A stretch of 64,000 nucleotides of DNA. Source: Butyrivibrio hungatei (GTDB taxonomy: Bacteria > Bacillota > Clostridia > Lachnospirales > Lachnospiraceae). Every line of letters starts with the position of its first letter. Positions within the stretch are counted from its first letter, which is position 1. Positions 25,772 to 35,846 of this stretch are shown in pieces. The notes under the pieces are model-generated. The model was given only the letters and a program-made list of their open reading frames with translations, ran no database searches and was not told where the DNA came from. The position numbers were made by a program, and so were the translations under genes. The stretch covers positions 62,001-126,000 of the forward strand of contig NZ_FMUR01000004.1 in assembly GCF_900101605.1 (NCBI RefSeq). Reading direction: 5' to 3'.

Positions 25772-27803
25772 TTTTAATCATCTCCATAAATTCAGTTTCG
25801 TCTATAACTTTTATACCAAGATCGTTTGCTTTGGTAAGCTTACTGCCTGCCGCTTCACCCGCAAGAACAAAACTTGTCTTTTTGGAAACACTGCCGGAGG
25901 CTTTTCCTCCGTTTTTAACGATAAGTTCTTCCGCCTCTTTTCTGCCAAGTGTAGGCAGCGTTCCCGTAACAACGATAGTTTTTCCGGCAAATATATCGGA
26001 AGCGTCTTCATCTCTTGTAGCTTCCATATTTACTCCGAGGGTCTGCATCTTTGATAAGACCGCAAGATTCTTCTCGTCATGGAAGAACTCATAAAGATCG
26101 CCCGCGGTCGTCTCTCCGATATCCGGAATTTGAAGGAAACCGTCTTTTGTAACTTTGGAAAGATCCATGATATTGTCAAAATGCTTCATGATCTCACGTG
26201 CCGTTGACTTTCCGACATTTCTTATAGCAAGTCCCGTAAGGAGTCTGACCGCATCGTTTGACTTTGACTTTTCTATCTCACCGAGAAGCTTGTCAGTATT
26301 TTTCTCTTTTCCGATGATTCCCTTTTCGATAAGTTCATCACGGTGCTCGTTAAGGCTGTAAATATCCGCGTAGTTATTGAGATATCCGCCGGAAACAAGC
26401 GCATCAACAAGCGTATCGCCAAGTCCCATAATATTCATGGCATCTCTTGATGTAAAATACGCGATCGTTCTGGTAACCTGCGCTGGGCAGATAGGATTGA
26501 TACATCTGATATCAGCGGTATCTTCCTCTCTTACAAGCACGCCTCCGCACACAGGACAGGTTTTCGGTGCTTTATAAACTTCATCAGGCGCTTTTACGCA
26601 GCCGTTTAACTTCGGAATGATCTCTCCGCTCTTAAACAGCTTGTACTCACCGCCGATCCCGACCTGCATTTCGTTTATGTAGTCCTGGTTGTGAAGCGTT
26701 GCTCTGGATACACTTGTTCCGCAAAGTCTCGCAGCCTTCCCTGTTTCTTTGTCATGGAAACTTCCTGTAAACGTAAGCTTTCCGGTTCTTCCGACATCGA
26801 CAAGGATCTCATCCATAACAACAACTCTTTCTTCAGGCGGATACTTGTATGCGATATGTCCGCTTGAATACTTGGAGCTTGTTGAGAATTCCTCTCTCCA
26901 AGAAGTTGTATCGATCTTGATAACGGCGCCGTCAAGGTCGAAATCAAGATTTTCTCTCATGTTGCCGATATCATCGATGGCTGAGATAACTTCATCCGCT
27001 GAACCGCAAGCTCTGTGATAAACAGTCTTAACGCCTGCTTTTTCAAGGATATCCAGACCTTCAACATGTGAGCTCTTTACCTCCGCCGGGCCGTCCTGAA
27101 CGTTAAATACAAACATTCGAAGACCTCTTTCTTTGGTCACCTGCGGATCGAGCTGTCTGAGCGTTCCGGCAGCAAGATTTCTCGGATTTGCGGCAAGCTT
27201 TTTCCCAAGCTTTTCCTGTATCTCGTTATACTTGTCAAAATCTTCGTGAGACATATAAACTTCGCCTCTGAGCTCAAGATACTCATAGGGAAGATCGATC
27301 ACTTTTTTTACATCAGGAATAACAAGGGCGTTTTCCGTAACATCTTCGCCGATATAGCCGTCGCCTCTTGTTTCCGCAGTCTTAAGATGAAGCTTTCCAT
27401 CACTTTCATCTCTGTTATATCTAAGTGACAGGCTTAGCCCGTCAATCTTTTGCTCAACGGAAAAAACAGCATCACTGTGTCTTGCCGTTACTTTTCCGAT
27501 CCATTCACTAACTTCTTCCTTGCTAAAGACATCCTCTATAGAAAGCATCGGGACATTGTGCGTGATCTTAACTCCCGCTTCTCTCTTGGCAACTCCGCCA
27601 ACTATCCTGCTTGGCGAGTCCTTCTTTACAAATTCAGGATGCTCCTTCTCGATCTCCTTGAGCCTTTTCATCATCATATCGTACTCATAGTCGGAAATCT
27701 CAGGTTCGTCCTGATTGTAATAAAGATCCATATGATACTTTATTGTCTTAACAAGCCCCTCATACTCTTTTTTTATCAAATCTGTATCTTGATTTAATGA
27801 CAT
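25761..27803 (-). CDS. ligA: NAD-dependent DNA ligase LigA
   Basis: A full-length 680-residue LigA, sealing nicks in replication and repair. It has the N-terminal NAD-binding Ia domain ([20 protein letters not shown]) and the adenylation site [16 protein letters not shown] with Lys119 as AMP acceptor. The OB fold, the four-Cys zinc finger (CPVCGG...CINPICPAQ), helix-hairpin-helix repeats ([13 protein letters not shown]) and the C-terminal BRCT domain ([24 protein letters not shown]) follow. The ATG at 27803 has GGGGAGTG upstream. The promoter is 35 bases upstream. Confidence 0.95.
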   Translation of the reverse strand: MSLNQDTDLIKKEYEGLVKTIKYHMDLYYNQDEPEISDYEYDMMMKRLKEIEKEHPEFVKKDSPSRIVGGVAKREAGVKITHNVPMLSIEDVFSKEEVSEWIGKVTARHSDAVFSVEQKIDGLSLSLRYNRDESDGKLHLKTAETRGDGYIGEDVTENALVIPDVKKVIDLPYEYLELRGEVYMSHEDFDKYNEIQEKLGKKLAANPRNLAAGTLRQLDPQVTKERGLRMFVFNVQDGPAEVKSSHVEGLDILEKAGVKTVYHRACGSADEVISAIDDIGNMRENLDFDLDGAVIKIDTTSWREEFSTSSKYSSGHIAYKYPPEERVVVMDEILVDVGRTGKLTFTGSFHDKETGKAARLCGTSVSRATLHNQDYINEMQVGIGGEYKLFKSGEIIPKLNGCVKAPDEVYKAPKTCPVCGGVLVREEDTADIRCINPICPAQVTRTIAYFTSRDAMNIMGLGDTLVDALVSGGYLNNYADIYSLNEHRDELIEKGIIGKEKNTDKLLGEIEKSKSNDAVRLLTGLAIRNVGKSTAREIMKHFDNIMDLSKVTKDGFLQIPDIGETTAGDLYEFFHDEKNLAVLSKMQTLGVNMEATRDEDASDIFAGKTIVVTGTLPTLGRKEAEELIVKNGGKASGSVSKKTSFVLAGEAAGSKLTKANDLGIKVIDETEFMEMIKNAN

Positions 27804-27838
27804 ACAACACTCCCCGAATTAAAAAATCTATAAACCTC

Positions 27839-27869
27839 ATTATATCAGCAAATGCATGAATATGGTCAA
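27839..27869 (-). promoter_or_regulatory. Candidate promoter of ligA-metA
   Basis: Minus-strand TTGACC (27864-27869) and TATAAT (27839-27844), both near consensus but 19 bases apart. It fills the 67-base gap between the RluF-like gene stop and ligA. Confidence 0.5.
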
Positions 27870-27870
27870 A

Positions 27871-28581
27871 CTATTTAACTCCGGCTTCACTGTACAGTTG
27901 TTTTTTGGCCTCATCGGAAAGCTGCGCATATTCTCCGGGTTTAAGATTATAATCGCTAAGCTTAACACTCATTACGCGAACTCTTTTAAGTGTAACAACT
28001 TCATATCCGAGTTCTTCGCACATTCGCCGTATCTGCCTGTTAAGCCCCTGTGTGAGTATTATGTCAAAAGATCTTTTCCCTGTCTTGGAGACCTTGCACT
28101 TCCTTGTCCTGACACCGAGCTCACGCAAAAAAACTCCGCCCGACATATCATTTATAAAATCACCCGTCACAGGCTTATTTACCGTGACTTCATATTCTTT
28201 CTCATGTTTGTTTGCGGCTCTCATCATTGAATTTATAAGATCGCCGTCGTTTGACATTATAAGAAGTCCCTCGGAATCTTTGTCGAGGCGTCCCGCATAG
28301 GTCACGCGCTCTTTATATCCGAGGTCTTCTATTACCGTTTTCTTGGCATGAACATCACTTTCCGTGCATACAACACCTACAGGTTTATAGTAAGCAAGAA
28401 CAATCCTGTCGCTTTGGGGATGAATTTCTTTTCCGTCGAAGCAGACCACATCTCCTTCATTAACCTGCGCACCACACGTTGCAACAACGCCGCCTATCGT
28501 TATTCTGTTATCTTCTATAAGCTTATCAGCTTCTCTCCTTGAGCATATACCGCAGGAGGCAATATACTTGTTAAGCCTCAT
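27871..28581 (-). CDS. RluB/RluF-type 23S rRNA pseudouridine synthase
   Basis: About 236 residues: an S4 domain (RLNKYIASCGICSRREADKLIEDNRITIGG) and the RsuA/RluB/RluF catalytic motif YAGRLDKDSEGLLIMSNDG. The downstream LTQGLNRQIRRMCEELGYEVVTLKR and the KRVRVMSVKL ending resemble RluF more than RsuA. The first in-frame codon is a GTG at 28587, but the ATG two codons on (28581) has the AGGTGATA spacing of a good SD and is preferred. It is the third member of this enzyme class in the window. Confidence 0.85.
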   Translation of the reverse strand: MRLNKYIASCGICSRREADKLIEDNRITIGGVVATCGAQVNEGDVVCFDGKEIHPQSDRIVLAYYKPVGVVCTESDVHAKKTVIEDLGYKERVTYAGRLDKDSEGLLIMSNDGDLINSMMRAANKHEKEYEVTVNKPVTGDFINDMSGGVFLRELGVRTRKCKVSKTGKRSFDIILTQGLNRQIRRMCEELGYEVVTLKRVRVMSVKLSDYNLKPGEYAQLSDEAKKQLYSEAGVK

Positions 28582-28641
28582 TATCACCTCAGATTAAATA
28601 CACTGATAGGATTTTCAACGAATTTTCCTATTCATTCAATT

Positions 28642-28673
28642 AAAAAAGAGCTTTGTATACAAAACTCTTTTTT
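28642..28673 (-). terminator. Terminator of mecA
   Basis: Minus strand AAAAAAGAG and CTCTTTTTT pair around the palindromic loop TTTTGTATACAAAG and end in a T-run. It lies five bases after the mecA stop. Confidence 0.75.
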
Positions 28674-28677
28674 CCGT

Positions 28678-29526
28678 TTAAAACATCTCTGCAAGATGAT
28701 TTATCGCATTTTCCTTGATTATGCACTCATAGCTCTCTCTGATAAATGAGATGGCCTGTGGTGCCGAACACTGGAAGTGTCCAAATTCATAAGCCATTGT
28801 AAACAGCGAAGCGAATTTCTTGGTATCTTCGTCGCCTCTTCTGATATCAAGAAAATACTTTCCGTTTTCAGCATCCTTGTACAATGTGCTGCAGATATTG
28901 TTATCGACAGGTGCTTTGACACAGAATTTTTTGACTTCCCTGAAGCTGTCAAAGCAAAATACAAATTCGCTGAACTGAAGCTGCTTGAGATTCTCCTCGT
29001 TGTGAATACGGGGATTCTCCGCTTTTCTCTTTGCACCGACAGAAAGACTGTCGGCAAGATTCTTGTTCTTATCGGCAGATCCGTTTACATTTATAGGTAC
29101 GGATTCTTTATTTATTATATTCTTCATTGAATTGGTCAGATTCTTAAGACTCTTAAGGTAATCATTAAGCCTTGAAAGTCTGTCTTCATCAACTGCATCT
29201 CCAATATCCTCAAGAACGTTCTTTGGAATATTGACTCCCGCCTTCTCAGTAAGATTTCTCAAGATTTCCCCGAATGAAGCCGATGCATTTTCGGAAAGAG
29301 TAAGTGAAATCGAATGATCCGGTAAAACAGTTATCTGAAGCGGCATAAAAGAACCTGTCGGCTTATAGTCAACTTCTTCCTGTGCCTTAAGCATAACATC
29401 ATGTAAAAAATCCAGTGCCTCTTTTTTCTTTTCAAAAAGGTCTTCAAGCTTTATTCCCTGTTCATCCATATCATCTTCGGTGATGATACAGTTGACGGTA
29501 TCTTTATTGATTCTCTTAAATTCCAT
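28678..29526 (-). CDS. mecA: MecA-like adaptor protein for ClpC
   Basis: A 282-residue MecA-type adaptor. The N-terminal substrate-binding domain is MEFKRINKDTVNCIITEDDMDEQGIKLEDLF; a linker rich in Asn/Lys follows; the C-terminal ClpC-binding domain contains FVFCFDSFREVKKFCVK, YFLDIRRGDEDTKKFASLFTMAYEFG and SFIRESYECIIKENAI. In Bacillus MecA feeds ComK and other clients to ClpCP; clients in this organism are unknown. The ATG at 29526 has GAGGTAGATTA upstream. It lies 50 bases after hypE with no terminator between them, so some read-through from the hydrogenase operon is possible. Confidence 0.82.
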   Translation of the reverse strand: MEFKRINKDTVNCIITEDDMDEQGIKLEDLFEKKKEALDFLHDVMLKAQEEVDYKPTGSFMPLQITVLPDHSISLTLSENASASFGEILRNLTEKAGVNIPKNVLEDIGDAVDEDRLSRLNDYLKSLKNLTNSMKNIINKESVPINVNGSADKNKNLADSLSVGAKRKAENPRIHNEENLKQLQFSEFVFCFDSFREVKKFCVKAPVDNNICSTLYKDAENGKYFLDIRRGDEDTKKFASLFTMAYEFGHFQCSAPQAISFIRESYECIIKENAINHLAEMF

Positions 29527-29576
29527 TAATCTACCTCGCATATATACGATTGCACAGCATAACTATTTTACAACAT

Positions 29577-30587
29577 TTAACAGATTCTTGGAAGACCCTC
29601 TCCGTACATTAGGCCAACCACTCTTTTACCGCCTATTGCAGTATTTAATATGACTCTGTGCATATCAACAGCGCGATTATTTTTTTTGACTTCGCCGATA
29701 ACCACTGCATTTTCGCAGTATTTTGAACCACGAATTATTGAAAGTGCCTTTTTAGCATCATCCGCGTGAACACTGAGAACAAACTTGCCTTCATTACCCA
29801 TATATATCGGGTCCAGTCCGAGAAGTCCGCAAAAATCTCTTACTTCAGAAGATACGGGGAGCTTTTCTTCATAAAGGTCTATTTCACAATCCGAGCTTTC
29901 CGCAAACTCATTTAAAACAGTGCCAAGTCCGCCTCTTGTAACATCTCTCATAGCATGAACTCTTATTTTCTGCGCCATAAGATTTCCGACAGCCTCTGTT
30001 AAAGGTGCCGCATCGGACTGTATATTATTTTCGATTCCCATTCTTTTTGAAAGAATGGCCGCATGATGATCTCCGAGATTTCCTGAAAGAATGATGACAT
30101 CACCATCCTTAAGATTGGAAGGACCGATAGCCTCAGAACCGTCGGGAATAAAGCCGACTCCGGAAGTATTGATTATAAGCCCCGGCTCTCCGCCTCTGTT
30201 TTCGATAACCTTAGTATCTCCAGTAACTATCGTTACTCCGGCCTCTTTTGCGCACTCGGAAAGTGCTTTGACCTGTCTTTCAAGATCATCCAGATCAAGT
30301 CCCTCTTCAAGGATAAAACCGCATGTGATATACATGGGCTTTGATCCGCTCATAAGTAGATCGTTTACGGTTCCGCAGACAGAAAGTCTTCCGATATTGC
30401 CTCCCGGAAATTCGATCGGTGTTACAACAAAACTGTCTGTTGTCATCGCAAGCCTTGAATTTCCCGGAACAACCGCAGAGTCTTCGAGTCTGTTTAATAT
30501 ATCATTATTAAAATATTTGGCAAAAACATTTTTTATAAGTCCGGAAGTTGACTCTCCGCCGCTTCCGTGCGCCATTGTTACCTTCAT
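29577..30587 (-). CDS. hypE: Hydrogenase maturation protein HypE
   Basis: A 336-residue HypE of the PurM/ThiL fold: MAHGSGGESTSGLIKNVF, TTDSFVVTPIEFPGGNIGRLSVCGTVNDL, TGDTKV and MRDVTRGGLGTVLNEFAE. The C-terminus ends exactly LPRIC; that last Cys is carbamoylated by HypF and dehydrated to a thiocyanate, the source of the cyanide ligands of the [NiFe] site. It is the last gene of the csoR-ech-hyp operon, 30 bases after hypD. Confidence 0.95.
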   Translation of the reverse strand: MKVTMAHGSGGESTSGLIKNVFAKYFNNDILNRLEDSAVVPGNSRLAMTTDSFVVTPIEFPGGNIGRLSVCGTVNDLLMSGSKPMYITCGFILEEGLDLDDLERQVKALSECAKEAGVTIVTGDTKVIENRGGEPGLIINTSGVGFIPDGSEAIGPSNLKDGDVIILSGNLGDHHAAILSKRMGIENNIQSDAAPLTEAVGNLMAQKIRVHAMRDVTRGGLGTVLNEFAESSDCEIDLYEEKLPVSSEVRDFCGLLGLDPIYMGNEGKFVLSVHADDAKKALSIIRGSKYCENAVVIGEVKKNNRAVDMHRVILNTAIGGKRVVGLMYGEGLPRIC

Positions 30588-30617
30588 ATCCCGCCTCTTT
30601 CATATTGTAATGTGATC

Positions 30618-31664
30618 TTATCTTCTGCCTGAAATGAAATAATTATAGCAGCTTCCCTCTGTCGATACCATGCAGGCTCCGTGAGCCGTATCGGGCGTAC
30701 ACTTCTTACCGAACAAAGGACAGTCGGCCGGTTTTATCTTTCCTACAAGAACATCCGCGCATCTGCATCCCGGAGGCATATTGTCCTCATCGAGCATATC
30801 GCTTCCGGCATCAAACTTTCTGTATTCTTCCCTGAGTATAAGTCCGGAACCGGGAATTTTTCCCATGCCTCGCCACGATGCATCCGAAGGCTCAAAAAAC
30901 TTTTGGATAATTTCTTTTGCCTTAATATTGCCTTCTTCTCTAACAGCGCTCTTATACAGATTCTTAAAACCGCCTTTTCCCTTCATTTTTACAAGAGAAT
31001 ATATGGTCAAAAGAAGCTGTGTTCCCTCAAATCCGGATACGACAAAGGGTATCTGAAGCTCCTTTGAAAGTTCTTTGTAAATATTGCTTCCCGTGATCGT
31101 CGCAACGTGTCCCGGAGCTATGAATCCGTCAACTCCGCCGCCGTTCTTGACAACAAATCTTATAACTTCAGGCATGGTCTTTAAGGATGTGAGAAGTTTT
31201 AAATTATTCAGATTATTTTTTACAGCTTCTTCCAAGACAGTTGCATATACGGGAGTTGTAGTCTCAAAGCCGATAGCCGCAAACACATATGTGTGAGAAG
31301 GATCTTCCTTTGCAAGCTTTACCGTTTCCATAGGCGAATAGACCATCTTTACGTTGGCGCCCTCGCCTTTTGCCTCTGCGAGTGACTTAAAAGTCCCTTT
31401 GACTCTTATAAGATCTCCGAATGTAAGAACAACCGTATCGCTTCGCATCGACAATTCGATCAGCTTATCGATAACCGCCGTAACGGTTACGCAGACAGGG
31501 CATCCCGGCCCCGAGATAAGCTTTATCTTTTCAGAGAGCATGGAAGGAATACCGTTTTCGGATATGGCTGCGGTGTGGGTTCCGCAAACTTCCATGATCC
31601 TGACTTCTTCGCCGTCATAGTTTTTAAGTTCTTCAGCAATCATTTTTATATCAAAATCTGCCAT
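30618..31664 (-). CDS. hypD: Hydrogenase maturation protein HypD
   Basis: A 348-residue HypD, the iron-sulfur scaffold on which Fe(CN)2CO is built together with HypC. The signatures IMEVCGTHTAAISENGIP, ISGPGCPVCVT, FAAIGFETTTP and GFIAPGHVATI are present. The C-terminal cysteines (PPGCRCADVLVGKI, ADCPLFGKKC, HGACMVSTEGSC) ligate its [4Fe-4S] cluster. The ATG follows the hypC stop by one base. Confidence 0.95.
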   Translation of the reverse strand: MADFDIKMIAEELKNYDGEEVRIMEVCGTHTAAISENGIPSMLSEKIKLISGPGCPVCVTVTAVIDKLIELSMRSDTVVLTFGDLIRVKGTFKSLAEAKGEGANVKMVYSPMETVKLAKEDPSHTYVFAAIGFETTTPVYATVLEEAVKNNLNNLKLLTSLKTMPEVIRFVVKNGGGVDGFIAPGHVATITGSNIYKELSKELQIPFVVSGFEGTQLLLTIYSLVKMKGKGGFKNLYKSAVREEGNIKAKEIIQKFFEPSDASWRGMGKIPGSGLILREEYRKFDAGSDMLDEDNMPPGCRCADVLVGKIKPADCPLFGKKCTPDTAHGACMVSTEGSCYNYFISGRR

Positions 31665-31665
31665 A

Positions 31666-31884
31666 TCAGTTACTTAAATCCTCGATTTCTTTCATAAGAC
31701 TTTCAACTTCATCGGCAAGTTCATCATTCATCGTCTGGATGATACATCCCGCATGAACAAGGACTCTGTCGCCGACTTTTGTATCAACAAGTCCGGCGTC
31801 TGCAATAACAGTATTTCCGCTAAAATCAACGGTGGCCTTCCTTCCGTCAATACTTATAACTCTTCCCGGTATCGCAACGCACAT
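31666..31884 (-). CDS. hypC: Hydrogenase maturation chaperone HypC
   Basis: A 72-residue HypC. The N-terminal MCVAIPGRV motif carries the essential Cys2 that carries iron and contacts the large-subunit precursor. The OB-like body (ATVDFSGNTVIADAGLV, VGDRVLVHAGCIIQTMN) fits the family. It sits two bases after hypF and one base before hypD, consistent with the HypC-HypD complex. Confidence 0.95.
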   Translation of the reverse strand: MCVAIPGRVISIDGRKATVDFSGNTVIADAGLVDTKVGDRVLVHAGCIIQTMNDELADEVESLMKEIEDLSN

Positions 31885-31886
31885 CT

Positions 31887-34268
31887 TTACACCTCTTTCT
31901 GCGACAGCAGGCCATAGTAAGCCTGCCCGAGCGAAATTCCCGCATCTCCCGCAGGAACAAACTCATTTATATATACCAAAAATCCGTCTTCCTTAAGCGC
32001 ACTTACAGTCTTTTCGAGTAAAATCCTGTTAGCAAATACGCCTCCTGAAAGACATACATTATTTTCGCTGTTTTTATCTCTTATAATATGGCAGATTCTT
32101 GCAATAGCTTCAGAAAGTGCCGAGTGAAAAGCATAAGCAACGGCCTCTTTTTCATATCTGCCGCTCTCATATGCATCTTTTACATCATTAAATAGCTGTA
32201 TCTGATCTGCAACGATCATACCTTCCGATTCATCTATCTTAAATGAAAAGACCGGCTTATTCAAATTTTCTCCCCTTCGCGCGGCTTTTTCAAGAAGTAT
32301 CGCGCACTCACCTTCATAGGAGTTTTCTTTTTTTATCTCAAGAAGCGCACATATACAGTCAAACAATCTTCCCGTGCTTGAAGTTTCAAATGTATTTATA
32401 TTATTTGAAAGAGCCGCCTTTATAAGCGGATTGATACCGGTGCTTTCAGCGCTTTCTTCATCCGATGCATATTCATAACATTCTTTGACAAGCTCTGAGT
32501 TAACAGAAGCCTTATCACCGCCGCATAGTTTGACATATGAAAGATGACCGGCCCTTGTAAACTCGGTATTGTTACATAGTAAAAACTCTCCGCCCCAGAT
32601 CTTACCGTCTGTTCCGTATCCCGTTCCGTCAAGTGAAACTCCGATGCAGCTCTTTAACGAATACTCAGCCATTACAGACAATGCATGAGCGTGATGATGC
32701 TGTATCTTATATATCGGAATATTCATATTTTTCGCAAGCTTCTCCGCATATTTGGCCGAATGATACTTGGGATGCATATCACATACGATCATTTCAGGCT
32801 TTATATGATAGAGCTTCATATATCTTTCGATATAGTCTTTGAAATTATCAAAACATCCGACTTCTTCCAGATCACCGATGTACTGTGATATGATTATCCT
32901 GTCTTTTTTCCCGAAAGAAAAAGTGCTCTTTAAATCACCACCCAAGGAAAGAACGGACTTTTCACAGCCGCTAACGCCTTTTAATATAAGAGGAAGCGGA
33001 ACATAGCCGCGCGATTTCCTGATAAAAAGAGCTTTGTCATTTTCAAAAGAACTTATATCAATACTTTCATTAGAGCTTTCATTAAATGCTCTGCATGCAA
33101 AAACAACCGAATCATCCTGCGCCATGTTTATCCTTCGCTCATGCCAAAGAACACCGTCGACGCAATGATTTTCGTGAACTTCCGTATTGATCTTTTCATC
33201 CTCACAGTTTTTGAATTTATTACGGTCAAAAAATTTCCCGGTAAAATCATCATCTTCTGTTACAATAGGTTCGCCCGATCTGTTCGCGCTTGTTACAATA
33301 AGCGGGCCCAAAGCATCACATAAAAGCCTGTGTATTCCGGCAGACGGAAGGAATGCTCCGATATAGTCGCTGTCTCCGCATACTTCCTTGGGAAAATCTT
33401 TTATCTTATCAAGAAGAACTATCGGCCTTGCGGAGTAATTTAATATTTTTTCTTCAAAAGAGCTTAATCTGCAATATTCTCTTGCTGTCTGAGAATCTGC
33501 AAACATAATTGCAAAAGGTTTGCTCTCACGCCCTTTTATTTCCCTTAAACGAGCTGCCGCAGCACTTTGAGGTAAACAGATAAGCTGATAACCGGAAACG
33601 CCTTTTATGCCCAAAATTTTGCCTTTTTGAAGAAGCCCGATTGCTTTATTGACAGAATCCTTTTTATCTATAGAAATCATCTCTCCGTTTTCTTCATACT
33701 TTAAGATGAGCTGAGGACCGCAGTCGAAGCATGAGACCGTCTGAGCATGCCTGCGTCTTCCGTTTACATAATCGGCTTTGCAGGAAGGACACATTTTAAA
33801 AGGCTTCATCGCCGTATTGTCCCTGTCATAAGGAAGCGCATCGGCTATGCTTATTCTCGGTCCGCATACCGCGCAGCTTATAAGCGGATATCCGTATCTT
33901 TTGTCACCCGGATCAAGCATTTCATTAAGACAATCGTCGCAGATTCCGATATCCGGAAGAAAAACCGGAAGTTCGGATGAAAGGTCGATATCTGAACTCT
34001 CAACAATGGAAAAGTCCTTAAGATCAACCGTTTCTTCATTCTTCTCAGAAATCTCGACATCTAAAATAAAAGCACCCGCAGGATATTCTTTTTTCAGAAG
34101 ATCTGAAAAAGCATCGAGCTTTTCTTTATCTCCCTCTACAAGAATCTCTACAGCTGCTCCTATGTTTTTGACATAGCCTTTTAATCCGTATTCAGTTGCT
34201 TTCTTAGCAATAAAGGGGCGATATCCTACTCCTTGTACCGCCCCTTTTACTTTGATCAAAAGAATCAT
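31887..34268 (-). CDS. hypF: Carbamoyltransferase HypF
   Basis: A 793-residue HypF that makes carbamoyl-adenylate from carbamoyl phosphate and ATP and loads it on HypE. Domains in order: acylphosphatase-like (VKGAVQGVGYRPF), two zinc fingers (CDDCLNEML...CAVCGPR and CPSCKADY...CFDCGPQ), a YrdC domain (GIKGVSGYQLICLPQ, GRESKPFAIMFAD, PIVLLDKI), and a Kae1-like domain (VCDMHPKYHSAKYA, KIQHHHAHALSVMAEY, CLSGGVFANRILLE). It shares one base with the echF stop (TAATG), so the structural and maturation genes are coupled. Confidence 0.95.
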   Translation of the reverse strand: MILLIKVKGAVQGVGYRPFIAKKATEYGLKGYVKNIGAAVEILVEGDKEKLDAFSDLLKKEYPAGAFILDVEISEKNEETVDLKDFSIVESSDIDLSSELPVFLPDIGICDDCLNEMLDPGDKRYGYPLISCAVCGPRISIADALPYDRDNTAMKPFKMCPSCKADYVNGRRRHAQTVSCFDCGPQLILKYEENGEMISIDKKDSVNKAIGLLQKGKILGIKGVSGYQLICLPQSAAAARLREIKGRESKPFAIMFADSQTAREYCRLSSFEEKILNYSARPIVLLDKIKDFPKEVCGDSDYIGAFLPSAGIHRLLCDALGPLIVTSANRSGEPIVTEDDDFTGKFFDRNKFKNCEDEKINTEVHENHCVDGVLWHERRINMAQDDSVVFACRAFNESSNESIDISSFENDKALFIRKSRGYVPLPLILKGVSGCEKSVLSLGGDLKSTFSFGKKDRIIISQYIGDLEEVGCFDNFKDYIERYMKLYHIKPEMIVCDMHPKYHSAKYAEKLAKNMNIPIYKIQHHHAHALSVMAEYSLKSCIGVSLDGTGYGTDGKIWGGEFLLCNNTEFTRAGHLSYVKLCGGDKASVNSELVKECYEYASDEESAESTGINPLIKAALSNNINTFETSSTGRLFDCICALLEIKKENSYEGECAILLEKAARRGENLNKPVFSFKIDESEGMIVADQIQLFNDVKDAYESGRYEKEAVAYAFHSALSEAIARICHIIRDKNSENNVCLSGGVFANRILLEKTVSALKEDGFLVYINEFVPAGDAGISLGQAYYGLLSQKEV

Positions 34269-34720
34269 TATTTGTTTTCTTTTTCCTGTGCTGCTTTATC
34301 CTGAGCATCCTTTTCAGCCTTTGCTTTGGCTGCAGCGGCAGCTCTTTCTTTTGCAGCTTTCATAAGAGCTTCCTGAGCGGCAATAGCCTTCTCGGACTGC
34401 TTAAACGATTTTACAACCTTTTCACTGCCGGGTTCCTGGAACCTTGTTCCCATAGAAAGAGATTTCTTGGGACAGCTGTCCACGCAGCATCTGCACTGGA
34501 TGCAGCTCATAGGTCTGATGTTCCAAGTTTTTTCCACCTTATCGACCGTTATGGCATGAGTCGGACACTTTATGGAACAAAGACCGCAAAGGATACACAG
34601 ATCCATGTCATTCTCAACATGTCCTCTTGTTCCTTCCGGAAACTCTTTCTCGGTTTTTCTGGTATATGGCTTTGAAAAAAGGTTCTTTAAAATTGTATTT
34701 TTAAAACTTACAATTGCCAT
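34268..34720 (-). CDS. echF: Ech hydrogenase subunit EchF (2x[4Fe-4S] protein) with Ala/Lys tail
   Basis: A 150-residue polyferredoxin-like subunit (NuoI-type). Two clusters are bound by CILCGLCSIKCP and CIQCRCCVDSCP; it passes electrons between soluble ferredoxin and the small subunit. The first ~105 residues are the normal protein. The remaining ~45 residues are an unusual, highly charged helix of Ala, Lys, Glu and Gln (AAKERAAAAAKAKAEKDAQ). It comes between the large subunit gene and hypF. Confidence 0.92.
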   Translation of the reverse strand: MAIVSFKNTILKNLFSKPYTRKTEKEFPEGTRGHVENDMDLCILCGLCSIKCPTHAITVDKVEKTWNIRPMSCIQCRCCVDSCPKKSLSMGTRFQEPGSEKVVKSFKQSEKAIAAQEALMKAAKERAAAAAKAKAEKDAQDKAAQEKENK

Positions 34721-34752
34721 TTCAATCTCCTATCTGTGCTGAGTTCACTACA

Positions 34753-35832
34753 TCATCTCTCCGTACAACTGATGCAAGGATCGATCGTAAGTACAAGAAT
34801 AGGAACATCAGCAAGATCACAGCCTTTAAGGATCTCTACGAGGCCTGAAAGGTTTGCAAAAGTAGGTGTTCGAACTCTCATTCTGTCAATGAACTTGGTT
34901 CCGTTTGCCTTAACATAGTAAAGAGCTTCGCCTCTGGGCTGCTCTATTCTCATCATATATTCGCCGTTCGGCATTCCCTTGACGGGAGCTTCGATAGGTC
35001 CGTCAGGCATCTTTGCTATAAGCTGATGAATAATGTCAAATGCCTGGAATATCTCCTGTATACGGCAATATGTACGCGCATAGGAATCGCCTTCGCTGCT
35101 TACGATAGGCTCAAAGTTGACATCACCGTATGCACAATAACCTGTAGATCTGATATCTCTTACAATTCCGCTTGCTCTAAGGAAAGGTCCGGTGCATCCA
35201 AGCGCATCCGCCTGCTCCGCACTGAGAACACCTACGCCCTTAAGTCTTGTCTGAACGGCTGCATCCTCAAGGAAGGGCCTTGCAATGGCTTTAAGATCTT
35301 CCTCCATTTTAGAAATCCTGTTATCGAAATCCTTGAGCATATCGTCGGTGATATCTCTTCTGATTCCGCCGATTTTCATAACGGAAAAGATTACACGGCC
35401 GCCGGTAGACTCCTCAAACATATCAAGGGCTTCCTCTCTGAGTCTCCAACAGTCCATATAAAGGCTTTCGAAGCCGAAAGCATCTGCCAAAAGTCCGAGC
35501 CAGAGAAGATGTGAATGGATCCTACTAAGCTCAGACCAGATAGTTCTCATATATCTGGCTCTTGCAGGCACTTCGATATCCATGATATGCTCAACTGCCT
35601 CGGAATAACCAAGTCCGTGTCCGAGTGAGCAGATACCGCAGATACGCTCTGCAACATAAACCATCTCATTAAAATCTTTTTTATCAACCAGTTTCTCCAA
35701 ACCTCTGTGGATGAATCCGATTGAAGGAATAGCCTCAACCACCTTCTCATCTTCCATAACAAGATCCAAGTGAATAGGCTCCGGAAGAACCGGATGTTGA
35801 GGTCCAAATGGAATTACACTTCTGTTAGACAT
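34753..35832 (-). CDS. echE: Ech hydrogenase large subunit EchE ([NiFe] site)
   Basis: A 359-residue catalytic subunit of a group 4 [NiFe] hydrogenase, related to NuoD. The nickel-iron ligands are Cys65 and Cys68 (ERICGICSLGHG) and Cys353 and Cys356 (DPCISCTER). The protein stops three residues after the last Cys, so there is no C-terminal peptide for a maturation protease to remove, as known for EchE and CooH. FGPQHPVLPEPIHLDL, LWLGLLADAFGFESLYMDCWR and YMMRIEQPRGEALYY are typical. It reduces protons with ferredoxin electrons, or the reverse. Confidence 0.95.
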   Translation of the reverse strand: MSNRSVIPFGPQHPVLPEPIHLDLVMEDEKVVEAIPSIGFIHRGLEKLVDKKDFNEMVYVAERICGICSLGHGLGYSEAVEHIMDIEVPARARYMRTIWSELSRIHSHLLWLGLLADAFGFESLYMDCWRLREEALDMFEESTGGRVIFSVMKIGGIRRDITDDMLKDFDNRISKMEEDLKAIARPFLEDAAVQTRLKGVGVLSAEQADALGCTGPFLRASGIVRDIRSTGYCAYGDVNFEPIVSSEGDSYARTYCRIQEIFQAFDIIHQLIAKMPDGPIEAPVKGMPNGEYMMRIEQPRGEALYYVKANGTKFIDRMRVRTPTFANLSGLVEILKGCDLADVPILVLTIDPCISCTER

Positions 35833-35846
35833 TACAGTTCCTCCAA

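Noticed and set aside
29527..29576. Expected terminator between hypE and mecA
   Set aside because: No stem with a T-run is present in the 50 bases; I do not list one.
34860..34880. GTTCGAACTC resembling a tRNA T-loop
   Set aside because: It is inside echE coding sequence in a conserved part of the protein; no tRNA fold around it.
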